In this document: positions 33,902 to 42,160 of the stretch, one piece after another
Layout: each line of letters starts with the position of its first letter
Numbering within the stretch: position 1 is the stretch's first letter
NCBI RefSeq assembly: GCF_016862795.1
Contig: NZ_BONQ01000060.1
Span: forward strand, 1 to 64,000
Source of the DNA: Dactylosporangium siamense
Lineage (GTDB): Bacteria; Actinomycetota; Actinomycetes; Mycobacteriales; Micromonosporaceae
Direction: 5' to 3'
DNA: 64,000 nucleotides
The notes under the pieces: model-generated
Databases searched by the model: none
What the model was told of the DNA's origin: nothing
Seen by the model: the letters and a program-made list of their open reading frames with translations, nothing else
Made by a program: the position numbers and the translations under genes

Positions 33902-35587
33902 ATGCCACGCCTGTTGGTGCCCTTCGCCGCCGCCGTTGTGCTGCTCAGCGGGTGCACCGACGACCGGCCCGCGGCGCCGTCACCGTCGGCGACGGCGCAG
34001 GACTCCGCCGTCGTGCCCGGCGGTGACCCGGCGAAGCAGGCCGCCGACCTCGTCGCCAGGCTGTCCGACGAGGAGCTTCTCGGGCAGCTGCTGATGCCCT
34101 ATGCCTACGGCAACGACGCCGAGAAGGTCTCCTCCGGCTCCGTGTCGGCGAACAAGGCCTATGCCGGCGCCGCCACCCCGGCGGAGATCGTCAGGAAGTA
34201 CCACCTCGGCGGCGTCATCCTGGTGTCCAGCAGCGCCGACGACCCGACCGCCGGCACCAACAAGACCACCAACGTCGAGTCGCCCGCCCAGGTCGCCAAG
34301 CTCACCGGCGGCCTGCAGGCGGCCGCGCTCGGCCTGCCCGCCAGGATCCCGCTGCTCATCGGCACCGACCAGGAGTACGGGCAGGTCACCCGCATCCGTG
34401 ACGGCATGGTGCAGCTGCCCAGCGCACTCGCCCTCGGCGCCGGCAACGAGCCGGCGCTGACCGAGGCCGCGTGGAAGGCCGCCGGCACCGAGCTCGCGGC
34501 CATCGGGGTCAACGTCGACTTCGCCCCGGACGCCGACGTCCTCGGCGCCCAGCCCGGCGGGGTCATCGGCTCCCGGTCCTTCGGCAGCGACCCGAAGCTC
34601 GTGGCCCTCCAGGTGGCCGCGGCGGTGCGCGGGCTGCAGGCCGCCGGCGTCGCCGCCACCGTGAAGCACTTCCCCGGTCACGGCCACACCATCGTCGACA
34701 GCCACAACAGCCTGCCGGTGCTCAACCAGAGCCTCGACGCCCTGGAGAGTGGTGACCTGCCGCCGTTCGTCGCCGCCGCCTCCGCCGGGACCGGCCTGGT
34801 CATGTCCGGCCACCTCGACGTGAAGGCGATCGACCCGGGTGTGCCGGCGTCGTTCTCCAGCAAGGTCCTCATCGACCTGCTGCGCACGAAGCTCGGCTAC
34901 ACCGGTGTCGTGGTCACCGACGCGCTCAACATGGAGCCCGCGGAGCAGTGGGGCCCGGGCGAGGCCGCCGTGCGCGCCGTCCTCGCCGGCAACGACCTCC
35001 TGCTGATGCCGCCGAAGCTGACCGACGCGTACAAGGGCCTCCTCGACGCGGTGCGCTCCGGGCGGCTGTCGAAGCAGCGCCTCACGGAGGCCGCGACGCG
35101 CATCCTGACGCTGAAGTTCCGGCTCGCCGCCGTCCCGCGCCCGGACGCCTCGACCGTCAACGGTGACGCCGGGAAGGCGGCCGCGCGGGCGAGCGCCGCG
35201 GCGGCCGTCACCGTGCTGCGCGGCCCCTGCTCCGGTGCCCTCGTCACCGGCCCGGTCCGGGTCACCGCCGCCGGCAGTGAGACGGCGCGCGGCTGGCTCG
35301 AGGCCGCCCTGACCGCCGCCGGCGCCACCGTGGTGCAGCAGGGCGGCGCGGAGGTCCGGCTCGTGGGCTACGGCAAGGGCGCCTCGGACCTGTCCACGTC
35401 GGCGGCGGTGACGGTTGCCCTCGACACGCCGTACGTCCTGCGCTCCGCGAAGGGGACCCTGGTCGCGACGTACTCGTCCTCGCAGGCGTCGATGTCCGCC
35501 CTCGCCGACGTGCTGGTCGGCAAGGTCAAGGCCCCCGGCCGCTCCCCGGTCCCGGTCCAGGGCCTCCCGGCCACCGCCTGCGACTGA
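33902..35587 (+). CDS. GH3 family lipoprotein (beta-N-acetylhexosaminidase type)
   Basis: A 561-residue exported glycoside hydrolase. A 16-residue signal ends in Leu-Leu-Ser-Gly-Cys, so it is probably membrane-anchored. The GH3 N-terminal barrel has the substrate motif Asp-Gln-Glu-Tyr-Gly, the His-containing Lys-His-Phe-Pro-Gly-His-Gly typical of NagZ-like N-acetylglucosaminidases, and the nucleophile Asp in Val-Val-Thr-Asp-Ala-Leu-Asn-Met. The last 150 residues form a smaller alpha/beta region. It may trim cell-wall or chitin fragments. ATG 33902 is chosen because the signal peptide starts there; TTG 33878 would place eight residues before it. Confidence 0.88.
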   Translation: MPRLLVPFAAAVVLLSGCTDDRPAAPSPSATAQDSAVVPGGDPAKQAADLVARLSDEELLGQLLMPYAYGNDAEKVSSGSVSANKAYAGAATPAEIVRKYHLGGVILVSSSADDPTAGTNKTTNVESPAQVAKLTGGLQAAALGLPARIPLLIGTDQEYGQVTRIRDGMVQLPSALALGAGNEPALTEAAWKAAGTELAAIGVNVDFAPDADVLGAQPGGVIGSRSFGSDPKLVALQVAAAVRGLQAAGVAATVKHFPGHGHTIVDSHNSLPVLNQSLDALESGDLPPFVAAASAGTGLVMSGHLDVKAIDPGVPASFSSKVLIDLLRTKLGYTGVVVTDALNMEPAEQWGPGEAAVRAVLAGNDLLLMPPKLTDAYKGLLDAVRSGRLSKQRLTEAATRILTLKFRLAAVPRPDASTVNGDAGKAAARASAAAAVTVLRGPCSGALVTGPVRVTAAGSETARGWLEAALTAAGATVVQQGGAEVRLVGYGKGASDLSTSAAVTVALDTPYVLRSAKGTLVATYSSSQASMSALADVLVGKVKAPGRSPVPVQGLPATACD

Positions 35588-35604
35588 CCCGCCCTCCGCG
35601 ATCC

Positions 35605-35656
35605 GTGATCCGGAGGACCTTGCGCACCCCTGACTGCACAAGATCTTCCGGATCAC
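35605..35656. terminator. REP-like palindrome / bidirectional terminator, copy A
   Basis: A long hairpin: GTGATCCGGA (35605-35614) pairs with TCCGGATCAC (35647-35656), and pairing continues inward almost to an 8-nt loop CCCCTGAC. It lies between the convergent GH3 and accD genes. The GATCCGG-to-CCGGATC core is exactly 48 nt with the ACCCCTG loop at the same offset as the palindrome at 45526-45581, so both belong to one repeat family. Confidence 0.8.
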
Positions 35657-35790
35657 GAAACAAGCCGGACCGCGAACAAGCCAGACCGCGAACAAACAAG
35701 CCAGACCGCGAACAAACAAGCCGGACCGTGAACTAAGCCGGACCGCGAACAAACAAGCCGGACCGTGAACGAGCCGGATCGCGAACAGAG
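35657..35790. repeat. Imperfect 16-25-bp repeat array (about 7 units)
   Basis: Variants of AACAAGCCGGACCGCG, with or without an extra AACA, are repeated about seven times between the palindrome and the accD stop codon. There are no conserved spacers and no CRISPR character. Confidence 0.8.
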
Positions 35791-35794
35791 CCGC

Positions 35795-37192
35795 CTACAG
35801 CGGGATGTTGCCGTGCGCGCCGCGGGCGAGGGGCGCGCCGGCCAGGGCCGCGGCGATCCGGCCGCGGGTCCGCCCGGGCTCGACCACGGCGTCGACCACC
35901 CCGATCTCCACGGCCCGCCCGACGCCGCCGGCGGCCTCGGCCTGCTCCTCGACCAGCCGGGCCCGCAGCTCCTCGCGGTCCTCGGGCGCGGCGGCCGCGA
36001 GGCGCCGGCGGTGCAGGACGTTGACCGCGGCGCCGGCGCCCATGGCGGCGATCTCGGCGCCCGGCCAGGCGAAGACGGCGGTGGCGCCGAGCGAGCGGGA
36101 GTTCATCGCGATGTACGCGCCGCCGTAGGCCCTGCGGGTGACGAGCGTGACCCTGGGCACGACCGCCTCCGCGAACGCGTGCAGCAGCTTCGCGCCGCGC
36201 CGGACCACGCCGTCCCACTCCTGGCCGAGCCCCGGCAGGTACCCGGGGACGTCGACGAGGACGATGAGCGGCACGCCGAGGGCGTCGCACATGCGCACGA
36301 ACCTGGCCGCCTTCTCGGCGCCCGTCGCGTCGAGGGAGCCGCCGAGCCGCAGCGGATTGTTGGCCACGACGCCGGCGGTACGACCTCCGAAGCGGCCGAG
36401 CGTGGTGACGACGTTCTGCGCCCAGCCCGCGTGCAGCTCGACGCCGGGTGCGTCGAGGACCTTGTCCACGAGGGGCCGCACGTCGTAGGCCTGGTCGGGC
36501 TCCGGCGGCAGGAACGCGCCGAGGTCGGCCTCGACGACGTCGTCGACGCGGAGGCGGCCCTGCCGGCCCAGCAGCGCGGCGAGCCCGCGGGCTGCGGCGA
36601 GCGCCGACGCGTCGTCGCGGGTGGTGACATGCACGACGCCGGAGCGCCGGCCGTGCGGCTCGGGACCGCCGAGGCGGTCCATGTCGACCTGCTCGCCGGT
36701 GACGCTGCGCACCAGCTCGGGGCCGGTGAGGAAGATCCGGCCGGCATCGCTCATGATCACGATGTCGGTGAGGGCCGGGGCGTACGCGGCGCCGCCGGCG
36801 GCCGGGCCGAGCACGACCGAGAGCTGCGGGACGCGCCCGGAGGCCCGGACCGTGGCGGCGAAGACCTGCCCGACGGCGTCGAGGGCGAGGACCCCTTCGG
36901 CGAGGCGGGCACCGCCGGAGTGCCACACGCCGATGACCGGGACGCGTTCCCGGATGGCGGCGTCGACGGCGTCGACGACCCGGCGGCAGCCGGCGTCGCC
37001 CATCGCGCCGCCCATCCGGGTGGCGTCGGTCGCGAACGCGATGACCGGGGTCCCGTCGACGGCGCCCCGCCCGGCCACCACACCGCTGTCGTCGCGGGGT
37101 GCCAGCAGGCGCAGCGTGCCCTGGTCGAACAGGGCACGCAGGCGCGCCTCCGGGTCGCGCAGGTCCGCGATCCGGGCGGACATGCGCGTCAT
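35795..37192 (-). CDS. accD: Acyl-CoA carboxylase carboxyltransferase subunit
   Basis: A 465-residue biotin-dependent carboxyltransferase (beta subunit type) that carboxylates acetyl- or propionyl-CoA to make malonyl- or methylmalonyl-CoA. Landmarks are the Trp-His-Ser-Gly-Gly-Ala-Arg oxyanion region, Gly-Pro-Ala-Ala-Gly-Gly-Ala-Ala-Tyr, and the second-half Ala-Tyr-Gly-Gly-Ala-Tyr-Ile-Ala-Met-Asn. The C-terminal Gly-Ala-His-Gly-Asn-Ile-Pro-Leu is typical of actinobacterial homologues. It is the last gene of the fabDHF locus, 16 nt after fabF, which supports a role in fatty-acid synthesis. Confidence 0.9.
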   Translation of the reverse strand: MTRMSARIADLRDPEARLRALFDQGTLRLLAPRDDSGVVAGRGAVDGTPVIAFATDATRMGGAMGDAGCRRVVDAVDAAIRERVPVIGVWHSGGARLAEGVLALDAVGQVFAATVRASGRVPQLSVVLGPAAGGAAYAPALTDIVIMSDAGRIFLTGPELVRSVTGEQVDMDRLGGPEPHGRRSGVVHVTTRDDASALAAARGLAALLGRQGRLRVDDVVEADLGAFLPPEPDQAYDVRPLVDKVLDAPGVELHAGWAQNVVTTLGRFGGRTAGVVANNPLRLGGSLDATGAEKAARFVRMCDALGVPLIVLVDVPGYLPGLGQEWDGVVRRGAKLLHAFAEAVVPRVTLVTRRAYGGAYIAMNSRSLGATAVFAWPGAEIAAMGAGAAVNVLHRRRLAAAAPEDREELRARLVEEQAEAAGGVGRAVEIGVVDAVVEPGRTRGRIAAALAGAPLARGAHGNIPL

Positions 37193-37208
37193 CGCAGCTC
37201 CACGGGCC

Positions 37209-38426
37209 TCAGGCGCGGGCGAACACCAGCGCGGCGTTGTGGCCGCCGAACCCGAACGAGTTGTTCAGGGCGGCGGGGATGTCCAGGTGGCGCGCCTTGT
37301 GCGTGACCACCTCCAGGTCCAGCTCGTCGTCGGGCTCGTCGAGGTTGATCGTCGGCGGGACGATCCCGTGGTAGATCGCGAGGATCGTCGCGATCGACTC
37401 CACCGCGCCGGCCGCGCCGAGCAGGTGCCCGGTCATCGACTTGGTGGAGGTGAGCAGCGGGTGGTCGCCGAGGGCCCGGTGCAGCGCCTTGATCTCGGCC
37501 AGGTCACCGACCGGGGTCGAGGTGGCGTGCGCGTTGACGTGGACCACGTCGGACTTGGCGATCCCGGCGTCGCGGAGCGCGAAGTCGATGGCCCGCACGG
37601 CGCCGTCGCCCTCGGGGTGCGGCTGGACGATGTCGTACCCGTCGGAGGTGAGACCGGCGCCGGCGAGCCGGGCGTAGATCCGGGCCCCGCGGGCGCGGGC
37701 GTGGTCGGCGCGTTCGAGCACGATGACGCCGGCGCCCTCACCGAGGACGAAGCCGTCGCGGCCCTTGTCCCAGGGGCGCGACGCGCGCTCGGGGTCGTCG
37801 TTGCGGATCGACATGGCGCGCATCGCGGCGAACCCGGCGATCGGCAGCGGGTGGATGACGGCCTCGGTGCCACCGGCGACGACGACGTCGGCGCGGCCGA
37901 GCCGGATCAGGTCCAGGGCGTGCGCGATGGCCTCGGCGCCGGTGGCGCAGGCGCTGGCGACGCAGTGCACGCCGGCCTGCGCGCCGAGCTCGAGACCGAC
38001 CCAGGCGGCGGGGCCGTTCGGCATCAGCATCGGCACGGTGTGCGGGGACACCTTGCGCGGTCCGCTGGCCTCCAGGATGTCGTCCTGGTTGAGCAGGGTC
38101 TGGGCGCCGCCGATGCCGGTGCCGACGCTGACGGCGAGCCGCAGCTTGTCGACCTCGGGCGAGCCGGCGTCGGCCCACGCCTCACGGGCGGCGACGATCG
38201 CGGTCATCTCGGAGCGGTCCAGGCGGCGGGCCTGGATCCGGTCGATCACTGTGCTCGGCTCGACGGCCAACTGCGCGGCGATCCGCACGGTCAGCTGCGC
38301 GGCCCAATCCTGGGTCAGCGGCGACACACCCGACTTCCCGGCGAGCATGGCATCCCACGTGGACGCGACATCCCCGCCCAGGGGCGTGGTGGCCCCGAGA
38401 CCGGTGACGACGACCTCAACACTCAC
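37209..38426 (-). CDS. fabF: Beta-ketoacyl-ACP synthase II
   Basis: A 405-residue condensing enzyme of fatty-acid elongation. The catalytic triad is visible: Cys in Ser-Ala-Cys-Ala-Thr-Gly (near residue 165), His in Asn-Ala-His-Ala-Thr-Ser-Thr-Pro-Val-Gly-Asp (near 300) and His in Met-Thr-Gly-His-Leu-Leu-Gly-Ala-Ala-Gly (near 335). It lies between acpP and accD, and a strong hairpin precedes it. Confidence 0.95.
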   Translation of the reverse strand: MSVEVVVTGLGATTPLGGDVASTWDAMLAGKSGVSPLTQDWAAQLTVRIAAQLAVEPSTVIDRIQARRLDRSEMTAIVAAREAWADAGSPEVDKLRLAVSVGTGIGGAQTLLNQDDILEASGPRKVSPHTVPMLMPNGPAAWVGLELGAQAGVHCVASACATGAEAIAHALDLIRLGRADVVVAGGTEAVIHPLPIAGFAAMRAMSIRNDDPERASRPWDKGRDGFVLGEGAGVIVLERADHARARGARIYARLAGAGLTSDGYDIVQPHPEGDGAVRAIDFALRDAGIAKSDVVHVNAHATSTPVGDLAEIKALHRALGDHPLLTSTKSMTGHLLGAAGAVESIATILAIYHGIVPPTINLDEPDDELDLEVVTHKARHLDIPAALNNSFGFGGHNAALVFARA

Positions 38427-38459
38427 AGCACAACACCTCTCTGGCTGACCCTCTTTGGC

Positions 38460-38503
38460 GCGGTCTCGGGCAGTTCGGGGTGACCGCCCAGACCCGAGAC
38501 CGC
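38460..38503 (-). terminator. Attenuator between acpP and fabF
   Basis: An 11-bp perfect stem (GCGGTCTCGGG at 38460-38470 with CCCGAGACCGC at 38493-38503), with further pairing inside, lies between acpP and fabF. It starts 11 nt after the acpP stop. Partial termination would give high ACP and lower FabF/AccD output. Confidence 0.7.
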
Positions 38504-38514
38504 GACAACGGCTC

Positions 38515-38760
38515 TCAGGCCTGCGACTTCACGATGTACGACACGGCGTCACCGACGGTCTTGAGGTTCGGCACCTCGTCATCCGGGATCTTCACGCCGA
38601 ACTTCTCCTCCGCCGCCACCACGACCTCGACCATCGACAGCGAGTCGACGTCCAGGTCGTCGGTGAACGACTTCTCCTCGGCGACGTCGTCGGGGTTGAC
38701 CCCGGCGACCTCTTCGAGGATTTCGGCGAGACCGCCGGCGATCTCTTCACGGGTGGACAT
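38515..38760 (-). CDS. acpP: Acyl carrier protein
   Basis: An 81-residue acidic carrier protein. The phosphopantetheine site is the Ser in Asp-Val-Asp-Ser-Leu-Ser-Met-Val-Glu. The four-helix pattern and acidic recognition helix are intact. It follows fabH by 71 nt. It is the central acyl shuttle for FabD, FabH and FabF encoded around it. Confidence 0.95.
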   Translation of the reverse strand: MSTREEIAGGLAEILEEVAGVNPDDVAEEKSFTDDLDVDSLSMVEVVVAAEEKFGVKIPDDEVPNLKTVGDAVSYIVKSQA

Positions 38761-38831
38761 AGAGCTTTCCTTCCTTGGGTGGACGCAACCTCGACGCACA
38801 GTCGAACGCTGTTGAAACAAAAGAGGATGCC

Positions 38832-39785
38832 TTACGGGCAGCGGATGACCTGACCCGCGTAGGTGAGGCCGCCGCCGAAGCCGAACAGCAGCACCGGGGC
38901 GCCCGACGGCACCTCGCGCCGCTCGATGGCCTTGGACAGTGCCAGGGGGATGCTCGCCGCCGACGTGTTGCCGGACTCGACGAGGTCCTTGAGGATGATC
39001 GCGTTGGGCAGGTCGAGCCGCTTGACGATGCCGTCGATGATGCGGGTGTTGGCCTGGTGCGCCACGAACGCGGCGATGTCCTTGCCCTGCACGCCGGCCC
39101 GGTCCAGGGCGGCCTGCGCGAACGGTGCGATGGCCGTGGTGGCCCACCGGAAGACCGCCTGGCCCTCCTGCTTGATGTACGGGCGCCAGCCCTCGATCTT
39201 CAGCACGTCGCCCTTCTCGGGCGCGGAACCCCAGACGACGGGACCGACGCCGGCGGCCTCGCCCTCATGGGTGGCGGTGACGACCGCGGCACCGGCGCCG
39301 TCGCCGAAGAGCACGGCGGTGGTCCGGTCGGTCCAGTCGACCACGTCGGAGAGCTTCTCCGCGCCGATGACCAGGGTGTTGCGGCTCGCGCCGGCGCGGA
39401 TCGCGTGGTCGGCGGCGGCCAGGCCGTAGCAGAACCCGGAGCAGGCGGTGTTGAGGTCGTATGCGGCCGGCGCCATGATGCCGAGCTTCGCCGCGACCCG
39501 CGTCGCCACGTTGGGGCAGCGGTCGATCGAGCTGCACGTCGCGACGATCACCTGGTCGATGTCGGCGGCGGTGAGCCCGGAGGCCGCGAGGGCCTTCCCG
39601 GCGGCGGCGGTCGCCATGTCGGCGACGCTCTCGCTGCCGGCGACGCGGCGTGCGGCGATGCCGACCCGGTCACGGATCCAGGCGTCGTTGGTCTCGATCA
39701 CCTTGGACAGGTCGTCGTTGGTGACCACCTGCGACGGCTGGTAGTGCCCGAACGCGAGGATCTTCGACCCGGTCGGCTGGTTCAT
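38832..39785 (-). CDS. fabH: Beta-ketoacyl-ACP synthase III
   Basis: A 317-residue initiating condensing enzyme that joins an acyl-CoA primer to malonyl-ACP. The catalytic Cys is in Asn-Thr-Ala-Cys-Ser-Gly-Phe-Cys-Tyr-Gly (near residue 110), His in Ala-His-Gln-Ala-Asn-Thr-Arg near 245, and Phe-Gly-Phe-Gly-Gly-Gly-Leu-Thr-Tyr-Ala-Gly is the C-terminal Gly-rich loop. The third catalytic position, usually Asn in Asn-Thr-Ser-Ala-Ala-Ser, is also present. ATG 39785 overlaps the fabD stop by 4 nt. Confidence 0.95.
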   Translation of the reverse strand: MNQPTGSKILAFGHYQPSQVVTNDDLSKVIETNDAWIRDRVGIAARRVAGSESVADMATAAAGKALAASGLTAADIDQVIVATCSSIDRCPNVATRVAAKLGIMAPAAYDLNTACSGFCYGLAAADHAIRAGASRNTLVIGAEKLSDVVDWTDRTTAVLFGDGAGAAVVTATHEGEAAGVGPVVWGSAPEKGDVLKIEGWRPYIKQEGQAVFRWATTAIAPFAQAALDRAGVQGKDIAAFVAHQANTRIIDGIVKRLDLPNAIILKDLVESGNTSAASIPLALSKAIERREVPSGAPVLLFGFGGGLTYAGQVIRCP

Positions 39786-40732
39786 AGCTGGTCTCCAATG
39801 CGAGCGAGCGGCTGGTCGGGCGCGCTGCCGTGCCGCGCGATCAGATCATGGGCGGCGGCCAGGTCGTCCGGCGTGTTGACGCTGACGATCTCGATGCCCT
39901 TGATGGTGCGTTTGACCAGCCCGGCGAGGGTCCCGGCCGGCGCCAGCTCGATCACGGCGGTGACGCCGCGGTCCTCGAGGGTGGCCATGCACAGGTCCCA
40001 GCGCACCGGCGCGGTCACCTGCTTGACCAGGCGGTCCAGCATGCCCGGGCCGTCCTCGACGACCGTGCCGTCCAGGTTGGACAGCAGCGGCCGCGTCGGT
40101 GCCGACGCGGTGACCCCGGCCGCGATCGTGGCGAGGGCCTCCTCGGCCGGCGCCATGTACGGGGTGTGGAACGCACCGGCGACCTTCAGCGCGATGATCC
40201 GCGCCCGGGCCGGCGGGGCGGCGGCGAGCTTCTCCAGGCCGCTGAGCGAGCCGGCGGCGACGACCTGGCCCGCGCCGTTGCGGTTGGCCGGCTGCAGCCC
40301 GGCGGCCTCGACGACGGCGAGCACCTCGTCGGGGTCGCCGCCGAGGATCGCGCTCATGCCGGTCGGCTCCAGCGCGCAGGCGGCGGCCATCTCCCGGCCG
40401 CGGACCGCGGCGAGGGTGATCGCGGCCTCCGCGCTGAACACCCCGGCCAGGGTCGACGCGGCGAGCTCGCCGATGCTGTGGCCGGCGAAGACGTTGACGT
40501 TGGCCAGCGGGAGCTGTGCGGCGGTGAGCAGCGCGGCGGCGACGAGCAGCGGCTGGGTCTTGGCGGTGTCCTTGATCTCCTCGGCGTCGGCTTCGGTGCC
40601 GAGGTGCACCAGGTCGACCCCCGCGAGGTCCGACCACTCGCGCAGACGGGCCTCCGCGCCGGGCAGCGTGAGCCACGGTGTCAGGAAGCCGGGTTTCTGG
40701 GAGCCTTGCCCTGGGGCGAGTACAGCGAGCAC
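39782..40732 (-). CDS. fabD: Malonyl-CoA:ACP transacylase
   Basis: A 316-residue acyltransferase that loads malonate onto ACP. The nucleophile is the Ser in Gly-His-Ser-Ile-Gly-Glu (near residue 90). The N-terminal Ala-Pro-Gly-Gln-Gly-Ser-Gln-Lys-Pro-Gly and the His in Gly-Ala-Phe-His-Thr-Pro-Tyr-Met are conserved. It is the first gene of the fabD-fabH-acpP-fabF-accD run. A perfect palindrome, the candidate FasR site, lies about 70 bp upstream of GTG 40732. Confidence 0.95.
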   Translation of the reverse strand: MLAVLAPGQGSQKPGFLTPWLTLPGAEARLREWSDLAGVDLVHLGTEADAEEIKDTAKTQPLLVAAALLTAAQLPLANVNVFAGHSIGELAASTLAGVFSAEAAITLAAVRGREMAAACALEPTGMSAILGGDPDEVLAVVEAAGLQPANRNGAGQVVAAGSLSGLEKLAAAPPARARIIALKVAGAFHTPYMAPAEEALATIAAGVTASAPTRPLLSNLDGTVVEDGPGMLDRLVKQVTAPVRWDLCMATLEDRGVTAVIELAPAGTLAGLVKRTIKGIEIVSVNTPDDLAAAHDLIARHGSAPDQPLARIGDQL

Positions 40733-40799
40733 GTCTATGACTTTTCCGGATTCCCGTCAATCGCGCGGGTAGCGCTACGCACCAAAGTGGACCACCTCG

Positions 40800-40818
40800 T
40801 TTGTAGGAAGCCTACAAA
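40800..40818. promoter_or_regulatory. Candidate FasR operator upstream of fabD
   Basis: TTTGTAGG-aag-CCTACAAA is a perfect 8-bp inverted repeat with a 3-nt centre. It sits alone in the 219-bp gap between fasR and fabD, about 70 bp upstream of the fabD start. In Streptomyces FasR binds the fabD promoter and activates it; that this palindrome is the site is inference from position and symmetry. Confidence 0.65.
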
Positions 40819-40951
40819 AGATTGCGTGGTGTTGCACCAACAGTTCCGCGCGGTCACCCACCGCTACATTCTGCCCATCTTGGCGGCGACCTGCGTCACT
40901 CCGGCTGCGAGATGCGTCACCTTCGTGGCGTGGCCGGGACGGTGGGATGTG

Positions 40952-42154
40952 TCACTGCGGCGGTGGACCGGACGGTGCGGGCGCGAACGGATCCAGTCTG
41001 CCGATCGTCAGCGCGATCCGCAGGGCAAACGCGTCACGTGGCACCAAGGGGACGAATCCGGTCACCTCGCCGATGCGGCGCAGCCGGTACCGGACGGTGT
41101 TCGGGTGCACGAACAGCCCCCGTGCGGCGCTCTCCAGGACCCCGCCGCCGGCGTAGAAGGCGTCCAGGGTCTCCAGCAGCTCGCCGCCGGCGCGGACCAG
41201 CGCGCCGTAGATGTCCTGCCGCAGGATCCGGCGGGCCTCCGCGTCGCCGGCCAGGGCGCGCTCCGGCAGCAGGTCGGCGGCGGCCACCGGGCGGGGCGCG
41301 GCCGGCCACGCGGGCGCGGCGCGGAACCCCGCCAGGGCGGCCCTGGCGGACTCGGTCGCCTCGTCCAGCGACGGCACCGCCGGCCCGACCACCACGGGCC
41401 CGTCGCCGAAGCCGACCAGGAGCCGCTCGGTCGCCGCGATCGGGTCGGGCGCGCCGCCGAGGACCACGACCAGGCGGTCACCGTGCACCCCGCCGAGGAT
41501 CTCGACCCCGATCCGGCGCGCCGCCCGGTAGACGGTGTGCAGGACCGCCGTGGCCTCCCCGCCCGGTGACCGGCCGACCGCGACCGCGACCGGCGGGGCG
41601 TCCGCCCAGCCCAGCGCCGCCGCCCGGCTCGCCAGGACGTCGGAGGAGTCGCCGCGCAGCAGCGCGTCGACCAGCAGTGCCTGCAGCCGCGCGTCCCAGG
41701 CGCCGCGGGTCTCCGCGGCCCGCGCGTAGACCCGGGCCGCGCCGAAGGCGACCTCCCGGCTGTAGTGCAGCACCGCCTCGCGGATCCCGGCCTCCTCGCC
41801 GGCGGCGGCCAGGTGCGGCAGCTGCTCCTCGACGACCTCGATGGTCACCCGGATCAGCTGGACCGTCTGGCCGAGGTTGATCGAGCGGGCCAGGGCCCGG
41901 GGAGCGGCGTCGAAGAACTCGTCGGAGTTGTCCGGCGGCAGCGCCCCGCCCTCCTGCCGGTTGCGCAGCCACTCGACCAGGGACCGCACGCCGGCCTGCG
42001 CGACCAGCATCACCCAGGCCCGCTGGTCGGCCGGCAGCTCCCGGAACCAGGGCAGGGTCTCGTCCATCCGCGCCACGCTCGCGGTCGCGAGGGCGCCGGC
42101 CGCCCGCTCGATCGAGCGCACGCTCGCTTCGAGGCTCTGGTTTTTCACCCACAC
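40952..42154 (-). CDS. fasR: PucR/CdaR-type regulator of fatty-acid synthesis
   Basis: A 400-residue regulator with a GGDEF-like/PucR central region and a C-terminal helix-turn-helix containing Val-His-Pro-Asn-Thr-Val-Arg-Tyr-Arg-Leu-Arg-Arg-Ile-Gly-Glu. Its position directly upstream of fabD matches Streptomyces FasR, an activator of the fab operon. There is no signal or membrane segment. GTG 42154 starts 6 nt after the stop of a GH5 gene, so the two may share a transcript, which is odd. Confidence 0.85.
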   Translation of the reverse strand: MWVKNQSLEASVRSIERAAGALATASVARMDETLPWFRELPADQRAWVMLVAQAGVRSLVEWLRNRQEGGALPPDNSDEFFDAAPRALARSINLGQTVQLIRVTIEVVEEQLPHLAAAGEEAGIREAVLHYSREVAFGAARVYARAAETRGAWDARLQALLVDALLRGDSSDVLASRAAALGWADAPPVAVAVGRSPGGEATAVLHTVYRAARRIGVEILGGVHGDRLVVVLGGAPDPIAATERLLVGFGDGPVVVGPAVPSLDEATESARAALAGFRAAPAWPAAPRPVAAADLLPERALAGDAEARRILRQDIYGALVRAGGELLETLDAFYAGGGVLESAARGLFVHPNTVRYRLRRIGEVTGFVPLVPRDAFALRIALTIGRLDPFAPAPSGPPPQ

Positions 42155-42160
42155 AGCTTT

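Noticed and set aside
35657-35790. CRISPR array
   Set aside because: The units are contiguous and degenerate with no unique spacers, and no cas genes are nearby.
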